Shown piece after piece: positions 9,726 to 20,179 of a stretch of DNA of 64,000 bases (its first letter is position 1; each line of letters opens with the position of its first letter). The notes beneath the pieces were generated by a model. It searched no databases, had not been told where the DNA came from, and saw only the letters and a program-made list of their open reading frames with translations. Both the position numbers and the translations under genes were made by a program. Origin of the DNA: Lonicera japonica (taxonomy: Eukaryota; Streptophyta; Magnoliopsida; Dipsacales; Caprifoliaceae); the NCBI GenBank assembly GCA_021464415.1, contig CM038471.1:32771234-32835233 (forward strand). The letters run 5' to 3'.

Positions 9726-10224
9726 CAAGGGTGTTTTGGGTCTTTTGCAATAATTTGAGCATTGCCAGGTTCTCTTTAATATTGGTCATCATTACTTTAT
9801 AATGAAAAAGTAACAAGTCCTTTCACTGATTTTAATTTTGCAAAAGACCCTTTAAACCCATTGCCTCTATGACATAATTCAATTCTTTAATACTTTTAGA
9901 TAAAATTGATCAATTATTATTATTAGGTTCCAATTTAGTTCACAATATTGTAAAGAGACTTTATTTTTCTTCATTTTAATTAAAGAAAAGTACATATAAT
10001 AAAAAATAAATAAAAGAGAAGATACTCGAATAAAAGATACATAATTAAAAAAAATCATTACTTCATCAGCAAATAGCTCTTTATCTAGGTATTCTCAGGA
10101 CTTATGTCCATATTATGGACGATATTAAAAGAGATTTTATTAGTTTTCGGCTTTGTAATTAGTCTTTGTTAGTTTGTATTTTCTCTTGAAAAATATATAT
10201 ACATATATATACATAAGTAGGAAT

Positions 10225-10396
10225 TAGTTTCCTTATTGAATTAGGATTATAAGGTTTTGTTTGTCCTATTTAAAGGAGGTTGTTAAACATTATTGGAATG
10301 AATGATATTATGCAATTATTGAATATTTTACACCTTTGATTTCTTATTTGAACTTGTTGAATAATTTGAATTGACTAATTCAATTGTTCTTGATAT
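10225..10396 (+). mobile_element. Gypsy-type LTR, 5' portion, in inverted orientation
   Basis: This stretch, together with 11703-11877, matches in reverse the minus-strand Gypsy LTRs at 11900-12260 and 15516-15870: TAGTTTCCTTATTGAATTAG, the GGTTTTGTTT segment, and the track into CAATTGTTCTTGATAT. The two halves are separated by a solo Copia LTR. The outer left boundary is not defined; it may lie near 10108, where TGTCCATATTATGGAC begins. Its upstream part differs from the other LTRs, suggesting a related subfamily. Confidence 0.6.
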
Positions 10397-11697
10397 TGTT
10401 AGAGTGATATACTAAAAGCCATGATTTTATTATTATTGGTATGTTATATAGACTCGGTTTTGCTATTTTAATGAGAATCTTTATGGGCAATGGTTACATG
10501 ATATTATTTATTTAAATATTGTGCATGTGTGTGTCTTTTATTCCATATAGTAGATGATTTGGTGTGTAGAGTATAGCTTACACACAGAGGATCATATCAT
10601 CGGTTCTTGTGAAATATAAGTTTATTGGTTCACGATCTTAGATGGAATTGGACAACCATCGGTAGGATTGTAGCACAAGTTTTAGTAGTTTATCTTGACT
10701 ATAGGAAATGGTGTAGTTTTAACTCGTTGTGCTAGTACACTTTATGTGTATTGAACAGGACCAGTTTGGGTTAATCGTTTTTATACTGACTATATAAAAC
10801 AATTTAAAATCCCATGGTTATTATGATTACTTATGCTCTTAATCTTGAAATAATTAATAGACATATATATGTAGTGTTTGTTGTTTTGACTCATTAAAAG
10901 TGAGATTCATTTATGGATCAATAATCTTCGTGAATTGGATGGCGACACTATATGTATGATGAATATTAATTATTGACGGAATCCGCGTCCCGGTAAAGGG
11001 ATTGATGATAACCCCTTGAGAAGCTTATAAGTTTTGATCATGTCAAACCCTGCAGGTGGATTATGTTAATCCGACATGTCAAATAAGTTAAGTGGTAGGC
11101 TCAAGGATTAAGAAGTCATTTAAATATAATTGTCAGTAATTTAATTTAAATGACGGTTATCTGTAATCTTAATGTGGGGAGAATAATAAGTATTTAATAA
11201 TAAGGAGCTCGAAATATAATTTTGAGATAAGGACGGGAATGAAATTATAATTCTTTAATGGTGTGAATTATAATTTATGGAAGGAATCAATTCTTAATCG
11301 AATTAGGATTCCAGTTTTCCATAGTAAGCCCAAACACTTATTTCTCCTTAGGGTCCTTATCGTAGCCTTTTATATATGCCAGCCTTGCCTCTTCTCGTGA
11401 CACAATAATTCTCACGAATTTAGGGTTTGTGCCGTTGAGAGTAGAGGAGGAGATCTTGGTGATATCGCAGCCCACACTCGGTACAGGATTGCACGGCGAA
11501 AGGAATACGATAGAAGATCTTGAGGTTCTATCGAGCCCGTGTTCTCGATTTGTCTCCACCAATCCCTGTTCGTGCTGAGACGAGATCAAACCAGAGAGAT
11601 CTCGAAGGTAAAATCCGATTCCACACTAGGGTTTTACATAAAAATTTTGTTCGGTCTATACGCAATATTAAACGATTCTGGAACTTAGTTTCCATCA
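10397..11697 (+). mobile_element. Solo Ty1/Copia LTR
   Basis: A 1301-bp sequence starting TGTTAGAGTGATATAC and ending TTTCCATCA, flanked by GATAT at 10392-10396 and 11698-11702, a perfect 5-bp target duplication. It is the reverse orientation of the LTRs of the Copia element at 16394-42904, whose termini it shares. There is no internal region, so it arose by LTR-LTR recombination. It sits inside another LTR. Removing it restores a continuous match to the neighbouring Gypsy LTR, which independently confirms both ends. Confidence 0.9.
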
Positions 11698-11702
11698 GAT
11701 AT

Positions 11703-12070
11703 ATCAATTAATTCTCCACCAATTGATTATGGCGTCTTCGCGATACTAAGGTTCAATTCTTGTTTCAAGGGTTGGGTTAAGGTTTTCATCATCCATGTTT
11801 TCGACCAAATTCAAATGTTATTGCTACGTTCGTAGACCAAGGGTTGAGGATATATCAAACTGGTTTGCAAAACGATCCGATAATTGAGTGTTAAGAAAAC
11901 GATCGTTTTCCTAACCAGTTTGATGGATCCTCAACCCTTGGAGTACGAGCGTAGCAAGAACCTTTGAATTTGGTTGAAAAGATGGATGATGAGAACCTTA
12001 ACCCAACCCTTGAAACAAGAATTGAACCTTAGTATAGCGAAGACGCCACAATCAATTAGTGGAGAATTGA
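11703..12070. repeat. Large inverted repeat (tail-to-tail LTR ends)
   Basis: Arms at about 11703-11877 and 11900-12070 are inverted copies of the same LTR 3' portion, separated by roughly 20 bp (about 11878-11899). They share segments such as TCCTCAACCCTTGG, CCTTTGAATTTGG and AACAAGAATTGAACCTTAG. Transcription across it would give a hairpin with a stem of about 165 bp, a candidate source of small RNAs. Confidence 0.8.
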
Positions 12071-12708
12071 TTGATATGTCAAGAACAATTGAATTAGTCA
12101 ATTCAAATTATTCAACAAGTTTGAATAAGAACTCAGGAGTAAAACACTCAATAATTACATAATATCATTCACTCCAATAATGTTTGACAACCTCCTTTAA
12201 ATAGAAGAAACAAAACCTTATAATCCTAATTCAATAAGGAAACTAATTCTTACTTAGAAAAGGAAAAGAATAACTCCTAGAAATTTCCTAATGCAATAAG
12301 AAAATAAATAAATACTCTCAAATAAGCAATATGAAATAATAAAAAAAACCCATAAACTGTTTTACTGTAAAAGTGCTTTTGCAGTTTTTCAGTTTTGCTG
12401 CAAATCGACTTTTGTAGTAAAACAGTGTACAATATGTCAAGGTTGTTTTACTGCATAAATGCTTTTGCAATTTTTCCATGATTCAAACTTCATTATAAAC
12501 TATGAACTTCCACGCCCAATCTTTAGGAACTCCACGGAATGATTAATTGACTTGGAATCTCTTTGTACCTCTTGGAATAAGCAATTTAATAGCTTTTCCT
12601 TTAAACTTTCATGCTTTATCCTTTAATCTATGCATATTAAAGCCTTCATTCAAAAACTCATAATACTCTTGGGTTGAATTGAACGGAGGGCTAGGAAGGA
12701 TCACATCA
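11900..12708 (-). mobile_element. 3' LTR of the non-autonomous Gypsy element
   Basis: About 810 bp, alignable throughout with the 5' LTR copy at 15516-16393. It begins on the minus strand with TGATGTGATCC at 12708. The pol reading frame runs into it, as in some chromoviruses. It contains short repeats of a GCTTTTGCAGTTTT type near 12370-12480. Confidence 0.7.
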
Positions 12709-12977
12709 TACCCCTCCTCTTCAAGAAGATTCGTCCTCGAATTTTGGCTAAGCATTGTTTGATTCAACCGGCATCTAGCAGTTTCTGCATTTGAATAAAA
12801 TTTTGGTACTTGAAAAACTCCTTGATGGTAGAACTTATACTTGAGTCTTTGCTTTTGTCGGAACCTAGATTGAATCGGATTAGATCCTCCGAGGCATGAA
12901 TTGAAAAGGTTGTAATGCTTCCGCTGCTTGGCCTTCTTTGACAAATGGAATTCTTCGAACTTGAGACGATACTTCAA
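12702..12977 (-). pseudogene. C-terminal tail of Gypsy pol
   Basis: The minus-strand frame ends NSRTNLLEEEGYDVI immediately before and into the LTR. That acidic tail resembles the end of pol in plant Gypsy elements (SRTNPFEEG-like). Upstream residues are not recognisable as integrase, so only the extreme end survives. The frame continues about 90 bp into the LTR. Confidence 0.45.
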
Positions 12978-13074
12978 TTCGATCCTCTATAATTCATTAA
13001 AGAAACTTCCCAGCTGATGTTATGGATCAAAATCGTACTTGTCCACTCCAATGATATCTAAGTGGTCCACTTCA

Positions 13075-13671
13075 TCAACTTTCACCTCTAGTTCTTTGGC
13101 TTGAATCTATCTCCCTTCTTCCTTTTGCAATTATATTCCTTGCTTCGATGGCTACCTTTTGAAACCATTGCTCTTCTCCGTAAATAATCTCCATATTCCT
13201 TTCACTCTCTATGGCTGCCATACTATTCAATTCCTCCGCTACAACCTGCTTACCTACAGCCCTCAAAACAGAACAAGCAAACACAATCTCATCCGTGCCA
13301 AAAGTGCACTTTCTGAAGTTAATGGTTAGTTCCATGAAATGCAATAACTCATGTTCATTCAAGATAATGGACAAGCAACAATTAAAACTACTGCTACAAG
13401 ACAATGCATCACTTAAATGATTAAACCCTTTTAGCCCAGATATTCTCAAGAATGGATTCACAGTAAGTTTTTTTATACTCATAAAAGCATCAAAAGCATT
13501 GCTCAAATCAAAATACTTAGTTACCCATTCAAATAATCCTTGCTTTGTTTTAAATCCAAATAATTTCTTCGAAGAATAACTTACCAACTCCAATTTAGAA
13601 AACTTACCAAAACTTGCCTTAGAATTTGCTTGCCATGTTCTAACACCGCTTCCCTTGGCTTTGGTCAACAA
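13075..13671 (-). CDS. 198-aa ORF of unknown origin inside the Gypsy element
   Basis: An intact minus-strand frame located where RT, RNase H and integrase should be. It has no retroelement motif: no YxDD, no HHCC, no DDE. The sequence is mixed alpha/beta-looking with internal cysteines and no obvious signal or membrane segment. It begins right after the decayed N-terminal RT linker and ends before the pol tail. The simplest reading is a host gene fragment captured in place of pol, but I do not recognise the donor. It might instead be a family-specific extra ORF. Confidence 0.45.
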   Translation of the reverse strand: MLTKAKGSGVRTWQANSKASFGKFSKLELVSYSSKKLFGFKTKQGLFEWVTKYFDLSNAFDAFMSIKKLTVNPFLRISGLKGFNHLSDALSCSSSFNCCLSIILNEHELLHFMELTINFRKCTFGTDEIVFACSVLRAVGKQVVAEELNSMAAIESERNMEIIYGEEQWFQKVAIEARNIIAKGRREIDSSQRTRGES

Positions 13672-14686
13672 TTTCCTGCAATGAAGACAAAATAGAAATA
13701 TGCAAACATGGGTTAAGATTGTTAGTATTTAAAAATATTTTCTCTAATTCGTTCACTTTTGCATAACCACTCTTTTGTCTTCCCTCAAAATCACCCTCAA
13801 CGGAGACTACTAAATTTTTCTTTTGTCTTTCTTTTACCTCAGTCTTTCTCAAATTCTCACTCAACTTTTTTTCTTTTCTCTCACCCTGTTTCTTTTCCTC
13901 ACTAGCCTCACTGCTCTATTTATTTTCCTAACTAACCTTACTAGTCACTTTCTTTTCCACTCCTTTACCACTCTTTTCTTGCTTTTACTCACTCCCTCTT
14001 TTTTGATCACTCTCATTTTGTAACTTCATTTGATCTTCATAAGCTTTCTTTGGTGGCAATGGAATAAGAGTAACGGTTCTCTTATTCATCTTGAAAGAGT
14101 ACTTATTGAAAACGCCGTTGTGCCTGACTTGCCTATCAACCTGCCATGGTCCGCCTAACAACATGTGACTGGCTTGCATTGGAACTACATCACATAGAAA
14201 ATCGTCTTTGTATTTTCCAATGCTAAAAGAAATAAGCACTTATTGGTCCACTTTTATTTCTCCATTAAAATTTAACCATCGCAACTTGTAAGGACAAGGG
14301 TGCTTGATCGTAGACAATCTCAATTTCTCAATCATTACTATGCTAGTAAAGTTGGAGCAAACTCCCCCATCAATTATCAAATTATACGCCTTGGCTTGCA
14401 CAAGACATCTAGTTCGAAACATATTTGTTTGTGTACTTGGGTCCCCACACTCGGCTAGCAATTCTCCTTTTACGGCATGCTCCTCAATTTGGTTTAGCAC
14501 TGAACTTCCTCTCCTCTTAGACTTCTTATAAGCTTTGGTAAGTAATTCATTAAACTTAGAACAATCCTCATCATCAAACAAGAAAGCCTTTTTCGTGCTA
14601 TTACCCAAATTTTCTTTTCTCCTTCCCCCATTAGGAGTTTTACTTAACCGCATGCACCGTCTAATTTCTAGATTTCTTAATCGCAC
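13640..14686 (-). pseudogene. Gypsy gag end, protease and RT linker, broken
   Basis: Minus strand, in order: a Lys/Arg-rich gag C-terminus (14686 to about 14450); a retropepsin-like domain with IIDGGVCSNF as the active-site loop (canonical D-S/T-G, here DGG); then VVPMQASHMLLGGPW, the conserved flap/ILLGRPW region (about 14200-14150); and VTLIPLPPKKAYEDQ. A stop near 14240 splits it, and more stops lie at 13985-13864. A Lys/Glu-rich linker follows, with LNTNNLNP resembling the segment before RT in chromoviruses. The altered active site and stops make it non-functional. Confidence 0.7.
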
Positions 14687-14719
14687 ATTATCCCTTTTAA
14701 ACTCCTCATCACACTAACT

Positions 14720-15488
14720 TTCATAATGCTCAAAATTAAAATAAAACATTCTCGCTGCCAAAAAAAGGATTAGTACAAATAAAGAAAAATAAATTTTCTC
14801 ACTGTACTCCCTTACGTGTTTCGCTAAAAATAATATCACTCAGCTTTTTCCTCTCGTATTTATCACACAAAATATGTAATCCTCACAATTCACATTTGGA
14901 ACTTGACAAACGAGTTGAAGAATCTGAATTTTATTGCAAGTCTTCAACACCCAATCGTACACCCAACAATTCGGTTGGACATATTAAACAATGTGATTTA
15001 CCAAAGATTCAAAGAAACCAACTTCCAGCAATAATAAGGAATCAAACAAATTACTAGAATTTTAAACAAACACCAATGAATTTCAAACCCTAACAAGTAT
15101 AGCCATCAATTTTTTTCCTAGGGATTTTTAGATTTCCCAACTAAACGAAATTTATATGTATCAAACTCACAAGATAAAACCTAACAAGAAGTATCAATGA
15201 ATAATCTAGGGCTTTCAAAATCTTTAAGCCTCCACAATTAAAACTTTAATGCTGCAATATTCACAAACAAACCCTAATAATAATCAAAATTTGATTCTAG
15301 GGTTCTTTAAAAAAACAATTTTTAATCTTTTGTTTCCTTCAGAATCACTGTTCACGCGACACTGTTCACGTCTTTTTTTATATAAACCCTAATTGAACAA
15401 GATATAAGATAGATAACAAATCTTGAAAATAGGGCAAGAATTGAAAGAGCAAAAAATTATATGATAGATAAACCTGGATAGAAAATTT
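14720..15488. other. Gypsy 5' leader region
   Basis: AT-rich stretch between the primer-binding site and the surviving gag-protease frame of the minus-strand Gypsy element. No intact gene; upstream gag is missing or unrecognisable. Confidence 0.5.
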
Positions 15489-15501
15489 CTCTTTGATACC
15501 A
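15489..15501 (-). other. Primer-binding site (initiator tRNA-Met type)
   Basis: The minus strand reads TGGTATCAAAGAG, close to the TGGTATCAGAGC that pairs with the 3' end of plant initiator tRNA-Met. It lies about 15 bp inside the 5' LTR boundary. Confidence 0.75.
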
Positions 15502-15515
15502 AAGACGCGATCTTG

Positions 15516-16393
15516 GATCGTTTTCCTAACCAGTTTGATGGATCCTCAACCTTTAAACTACGAACGTAGCAAGAACCTTTGAATTTAGTCGAAAAGATGG
15601 ATGGTGAAAACCATAATCCAACCTTTGAAACAAGAATTGAACCTTGTTATAGCAAAGATGCCACAGTCAATTGATGGATAATTTATTGATATGTCAAGAA
15701 CAATTGAATTAGTCAATTCAAATTATTCAACAAGTTTGAATAAGAACTCAAAGGTGTAAAACACTCAATAATTGCATAATATCATTCATTCCAATAATAT
15801 TTGACAACCTCCTTCAAATAGGAGAAACAAAACCTTAGAATCCTAATTCAATAAGGAAACTAATTCCTATGTAAAAAAGGAAAAGAATAACTCCTACAAA
15901 TTTCCTAATGCAATAAGAAAATAAATAAATACTTTCAAATAAGCCCATAATTATCTATAGCCCTCGGGCTTTAAGCAATATTGAATAATAAAAAAAATGA
16001 TATAAACTGTTTTACTACAAAAGTGCTTTTGCAGTTTTTTAGTTTTGCTGCAAATCAACTTTTGTAGTAAAATAGTGTGCAATATCAAGGTTGTTTTACT
16101 GCAAAAGTGCTTTTGCAATTTTTTAGTTTTAGTGCAAATCAATTTTTCCAGTTTTTCAAAAATCCATTCCATGATTCAAATTTCATTGTAAGCCTTGAAC
16201 TTCCACGCTCAATCTGTAGGAACTCCATGGAATGATTGATTAATGCGGAATCTTTTTCTACCTCTTAGAATAAGCAATTTGATAGTTTTTCTTTAAACCT
16301 CCATGTTTTATCCTTGAGTCTTTGCGTATTAAAGCCTTCATTCAGGAACTCACAATACTCTAAGGTTGAATTGAATGGAGGGTTATGCAGGAT
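15516..16393 (-). mobile_element. 5' LTR of the Gypsy element, interrupted by Copia
   Basis: A direct copy of the 11900-12708 LTR, with several small insertions. Its first bases on the minus strand (about 7 bp plus the AGGAT duplication) now lie at 42905-42916, because a Copia element inserted at the very tip. The uninterrupted version is preserved in the 3' LTR at 12696-12708. Confidence 0.75.
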
Positions 16394-17858
16394 TGATGGA
16401 GACATAAATACAGGATTGTTTGATATTGCGTATAAATTGAACAAATTTTTTTTCTAAAACCCTATAAGAATAAAAGGATTTCAACTTTTTGGATCACGTA
16501 GAGGATCCATATGAGGAGACTAGGGTTTGAAACAATCAGATTGCGATTTGGTCGGATTTTTCAATTCTCGCCAGGCTGCAAAAATTGATTGTTTTTGCCA
16601 CCGAAACGACTTCTGATCGTCCTGATTTTGAAAAAATAATTATAACTTTGCGTTCCAAACGACATATCAAAAAATCAGCTCGATCCAACGGTGCGATCAA
16701 AAGTTACAATTGATTTACGACTGTAGTACCGAAAACCTAAAAATCTTTTATCGTATTCCTTCCGCCATCAAATCTTGCACCTAGTGTGGGCTACGGTATC
16801 ACCAAAAATTTCTCCTCTCTCAATAAAACAAACCCTAACTCATGAGAATTATTGTTATGATGAGAAGAAACAAGGCTGACGTATATATAAGGCAACGATA
16901 GGGACTTTAAGAGAAATAAGTGTTTGGCATTCCTATGGAAAGTTGGAATCCTAATTCCATTATGAATTAGTTCCTTCCATAAATTATAATTCGCACTATT
17001 AAAGAATTATAATTTCACTTCCATCCTTATCTCAAAATTATATTTTGAACTCATTATTATTGAACACTTATTATTCTCCCAACGTTCAGATTACAGATAA
17101 CCGTCATTTAAATTAAATTGCTGACAATTATATTTAAATGATTTCTTAATCCTTGAGCCTAGCAATTAACTTATTTGACATGTCGAATTAACATAATCCA
17201 CCTGCAGGGTTTGACATGATCAAAACTTATAAGCTTCTCAAGGGGGGCCATTATCAATCCATATACAGGGACGTGGATTCCATTAATAATTAATATTCAT
17301 CATACACATAGTGTCTTCATCCAATTCACGAAGATTATTGATCCATAAATGAATCTCACTCTTAATAAGTCAAAATAACAAACATTACATATATATGTCT
17401 ATTAATTATTTCAAGATTAAGAGCATAATTAATCATAATAACCATGGGATTTTAAATTGTTTTATATAGTCAGTGTAAAAATAATTAACCCAAACAGGTC
17501 ATATTCAATACACAAAGTGTACTAGCACAACGAGTTAAAATTATACCGTCTCTATAGTCAAGATAAACTATTAAAATTTGTGCTACAATCCTACCGATGG
17601 GTGTCCAATTCCATCCAAGACTGTGAACCATTAAACCTGTTTTCCATAAAATCCGATGATATGATCTTCTGTGTGTAAGCTATACTCTACACACCAAATC
17701 ATTTACTATATGAAATAAAAGACACACATGCACAATATTTAAATAAATAATATAATATTACCATTGACTATAAAGATTCTCATTAAAATTGCAAAACCAT
17801 GTTTTTAACATATCCAAACCAATAAGAAAATTTTAGCTTTTAGTATATCACTCTAACA
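16394..17858 (-). mobile_element. 3' LTR of the Copia element
   Basis: 1465 bp; on the minus strand it starts TGTTAGAGTGATATAC (17858) and ends CCATCA (16394). It shares its ends and most of its body with the solo LTR at 10397-11697. Confidence 0.85.
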
Positions 17859-17870
17859 ATCTCCCACTTA
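17859..17870 (-). other. Copia polypurine tract
   Basis: Minus strand AAGTGGGAGAT directly abutting the 3' LTR start, the purine primer expected for plus-strand synthesis in Copia elements. Confidence 0.7.
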
Positions 17871-18019
17871 TACTCAAAGCCATGCAGCTACGCATCTCAT
17901 TCACATTCCCTCAACATGAACACTCTAAGAGTTTTTCTTTCTTATGAATCCTCGACTCTTTTGAGTTAGAAATCGTTTCATTATTATCAAAATAAAGTGA
18001 AATAACTAATAACACTAAA

Positions 18020-18450
18020 GGTGCCAATCTAGATTCATAAGGAAGTTCCTAAGCCAAACCGCTGCCTTAGCTGCTTCTAAAGCAACCACATATTCAGCTT
18101 TCATGGTGGAGTCAGCAATGCATAACTGCTTGATACTCCTCCAACCAATGACTCCACCTCTTAGAGTAAACACATAACTTGAAGTTGACTTTCTGGAATC
18201 CTAACATTTGACTAAAAATTCTGGTCTGTGCATCCAACAGGTATGACTATTTGCCTGGTAAGCCAATATAAAATCTCGAGTCCTTTTAAGGTACTTAAGT
18301 ATATATTTTACCACAGTTCAGTGTTCTTTCTCTGGATTATACTGATATCTGCTAACCATATCAACGATAAAGCAGATGTCTGGTCTAGTACAAAATATAG
18401 CATATATGAGGCTTTCTACTGCCAAACCATAAGGAACTGCCCTCATTATC
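18020..18450 (-). pseudogene. Copia RNase H, broken
   Basis: The minus-strand trace includes DSRKSTSSYVFTL (about 18210-18170), then WRSIKQ, then ADSTMKAEYVVAL with the AEY motif (about 18120-18080), then AAVWL. These are signature motifs of the Copia RNase H end. Stops interrupt all frames. Confidence 0.75.
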
Positions 18451-18451
18451 T

Positions 18452-19072
18452 CTATCTCATCATATGTCTTATGACACTGATCTTAGATAGAGTGATTCCA
18501 TGCCTAAAAGGGAGAAACCCTTTATTGGAATCATGTATACTAAATCTGGCAAGAATTGTATTGATATAAGTACCTTGCGATAAGCCCAACATCCTATTTT
18601 TTCTATCTCGCATAAGCTTAATACCAAGCATATGACTGACTTTTCCCAAGTCCTTCATATCGAGCTAACTTGATAACCATACTCTCATTGAAAATAATAT
18701 TCACAAATCGCTTCCAATAAGTAAGATATTATCCATATACAATACATGGAATACAACCGCGCTTCCATTGCGCCTTTTGTACACACAAGACTCATTCGAA
18801 CATTGATCAAAACCAAAAGATTTGATTGCATGGTCAAAACAGATGTTCCAATATCTAGACAATTGCTTAAGCCCATAAATGGACTTCTTGAGCTTGCACA
18901 ACATGTACTCTTGGCCCTTTGCTATGAATCCTTCTGGTTGCATCATATAGATGCTTTTATCAAGACTTCCATTAAGAAAACATGTCTTGACATCTACTTG
19001 CCAAATCTCGTAATCAAGATGAGCCGCAATGGATAAGAGAATTCGAATAGACTTTGGCATGGCTACTGGCAA
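18452..19072 (-). pseudogene. Copia reverse transcriptase, broken
   Basis: Two frames (19072-18701 and 18658-18452). The N-terminal half has WQVDVKTCFLNGSL, MMQPEGF and CKLKKSIYGLKQ, the characteristic RVT_2 signature. The polymerase box reads LYMDNILLIG where active elements have YVDDILL, so a catalytic Asp is replaced by Asn. The C-terminal half has DLGKVSHMLGIK and SQGTYI. A stop separates the halves. Non-functional. Confidence 0.85.
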
Positions 19073-19849
19073 AAAGGTTTCATCATAATCGATCCCCTTC
19101 TTTCTGAGTGAACCCTTTTAGCAACAAGCCTTGATTTAAGCTCATCTAACCTCTCTATCTCTTATATACCCACTTGCATCCGATAGGTTTTATCCTTTCG
19201 GGTGATTTTACAAGATCTCAGACTTTGTTAGAGTAAATGGACTCCATTTCAGATTTCATAACCCTTTGCCATTTTCTGTATCTTTATCTTGAAGTACTTC
19301 ATTGTAGTTAAAAATGGTTCGTTTCTTGTTCATCAGGGACTTTGTCATAAGACTCTCCCAAGAACATAAAACGACTAGGTTGACGAACAACCCTCCCACT
19401 ACGACGAGGCACTACTTGTGTTTATATACATTGTGCAAATATTGAACTTACTAACTCACTATCCACACATTGTGCTGGTTCAAGAACCTACGTATTAATG
19501 ATTTGTTCAAGATGTGCACAAGTATTGGCAATCCTCCCACTACAACGAGATAATGGTATGTCGATATCCATTTACTATAGTATTTCCTCTTGTACTAAAA
19601 GAATAGACGAATTGTGCCTTATTTTTCTCCTCTCATTTCCACTACAACAATACTACTCCTGGGCTTATGGTCCATGATATAATCATCTTCTAAGAATCTA
19701 GCATTGATAACAATAACCTTGGTTCCTTTTGGATACGCAATAAAGAAACACACTTATGTTCTTGATTCTAACTAATCTGCATTACCTTTCAGCACGTGTG
19801 CGGGATTACCTCATACCCGCATATGCCGTAAACTGGGCTTACGCCCGGT
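19073..19849 (-). pseudogene. Copia integrase/RT connecting region, heavily decayed
   Basis: Lies between the integrase and RT frames of the Copia pol gene. Only short traces are readable; stops occur in all frames. Confidence 0.5.
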
Positions 19850-20174
19850 CTACAATTTTATGGGTGTAGTAAGTACTAACTTTAATGGTACCAAGTTCAA
19901 AATATATCCAACTATTTTTAGAGCATATCCCCAAAAAGAATTAGGTAGGTCTGAATGACTCATCATAGATCTTACCATTTCTATAAGAGTCTTATTCCTT
20001 ATTTCTGCTACACCATCATACTGTGGCATCCCCGACGCAGACAACTGGGATGTAATCTCAGTCTCTAATAAGTATTCCTTGAACTCTCCTAAGAGGTATT
20101 CACCACTACAATCTGATCGTAGTGATTTGATACATTTTCTCAAAGAATTCAGACTTACGTCGTATTAAGTAAAT
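19850..20174 (-). pseudogene. Copia integrase, C-terminal part of core
   Basis: The minus-strand frame contains LRSDCSGEYLLGEF (canonical LRSDRGGEY), a region around GMPQYDGVAEIRNKTL (canonical PQQNGVAERRNRTL), and LPNSFWGYAL. This is the Copia integrase catalytic core. It is the continuation of the GAG-pre-integrase frame that stops at 38756; the two halves are separated by Tat-1. Confidence 0.85.
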
Positions 20175-20179
20175 GTATC

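Larger units (their letters stand above)
7511..9867 (+). mobile_element. Decayed autonomous Mutator-like element (MULE)
   Basis: The terminal sequences GAGAAAATGGGTTTAGAGG (from 7511) and the complement of the right end, GAGGCAATGGGTTTAAAGG (ending 9867), form TIRs matching at most positions for about 35 bp. They are flanked by CATGACATT (7502-7510) and TATGACATA (9868-9876), which share a 7-bp core, as expected for a worn 9-bp target duplication. The interior carries a plus-strand MULE transposase remnant (8526-9270), three diverged copies of an intron-like block (8093-8557), and a tandem array at 9527-9725. The element is clearly old and inactive. Confidence 0.65.
11900..16393 (-). mobile_element. 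Non-autonomous Ty3/Gypsy element (iMet primer site)
   Basis: A minus-strand element with the 3' LTR at about 11900-12708 and the 5' LTR at about 15516-16393, continuing at 42910-42916 after a Copia insertion. Internally it keeps the end of gag, the protease and the pre-RT linker (14686-13640), then an unrelated ORF (13671-13075), then the tail of pol (12977-12702). RT, RNase H and integrase are absent. The primer site TGGTATCAAAGAG and the protease type fit a chromovirus-like Gypsy family. Mobilisation would have depended on a full-length relative. Confidence 0.75.

Noticed and set aside
18228..19036. Plus-strand frames of 113 and 96 codons
   Set aside because: They are the antisense shadow of the minus-strand Copia RT and RNase H.
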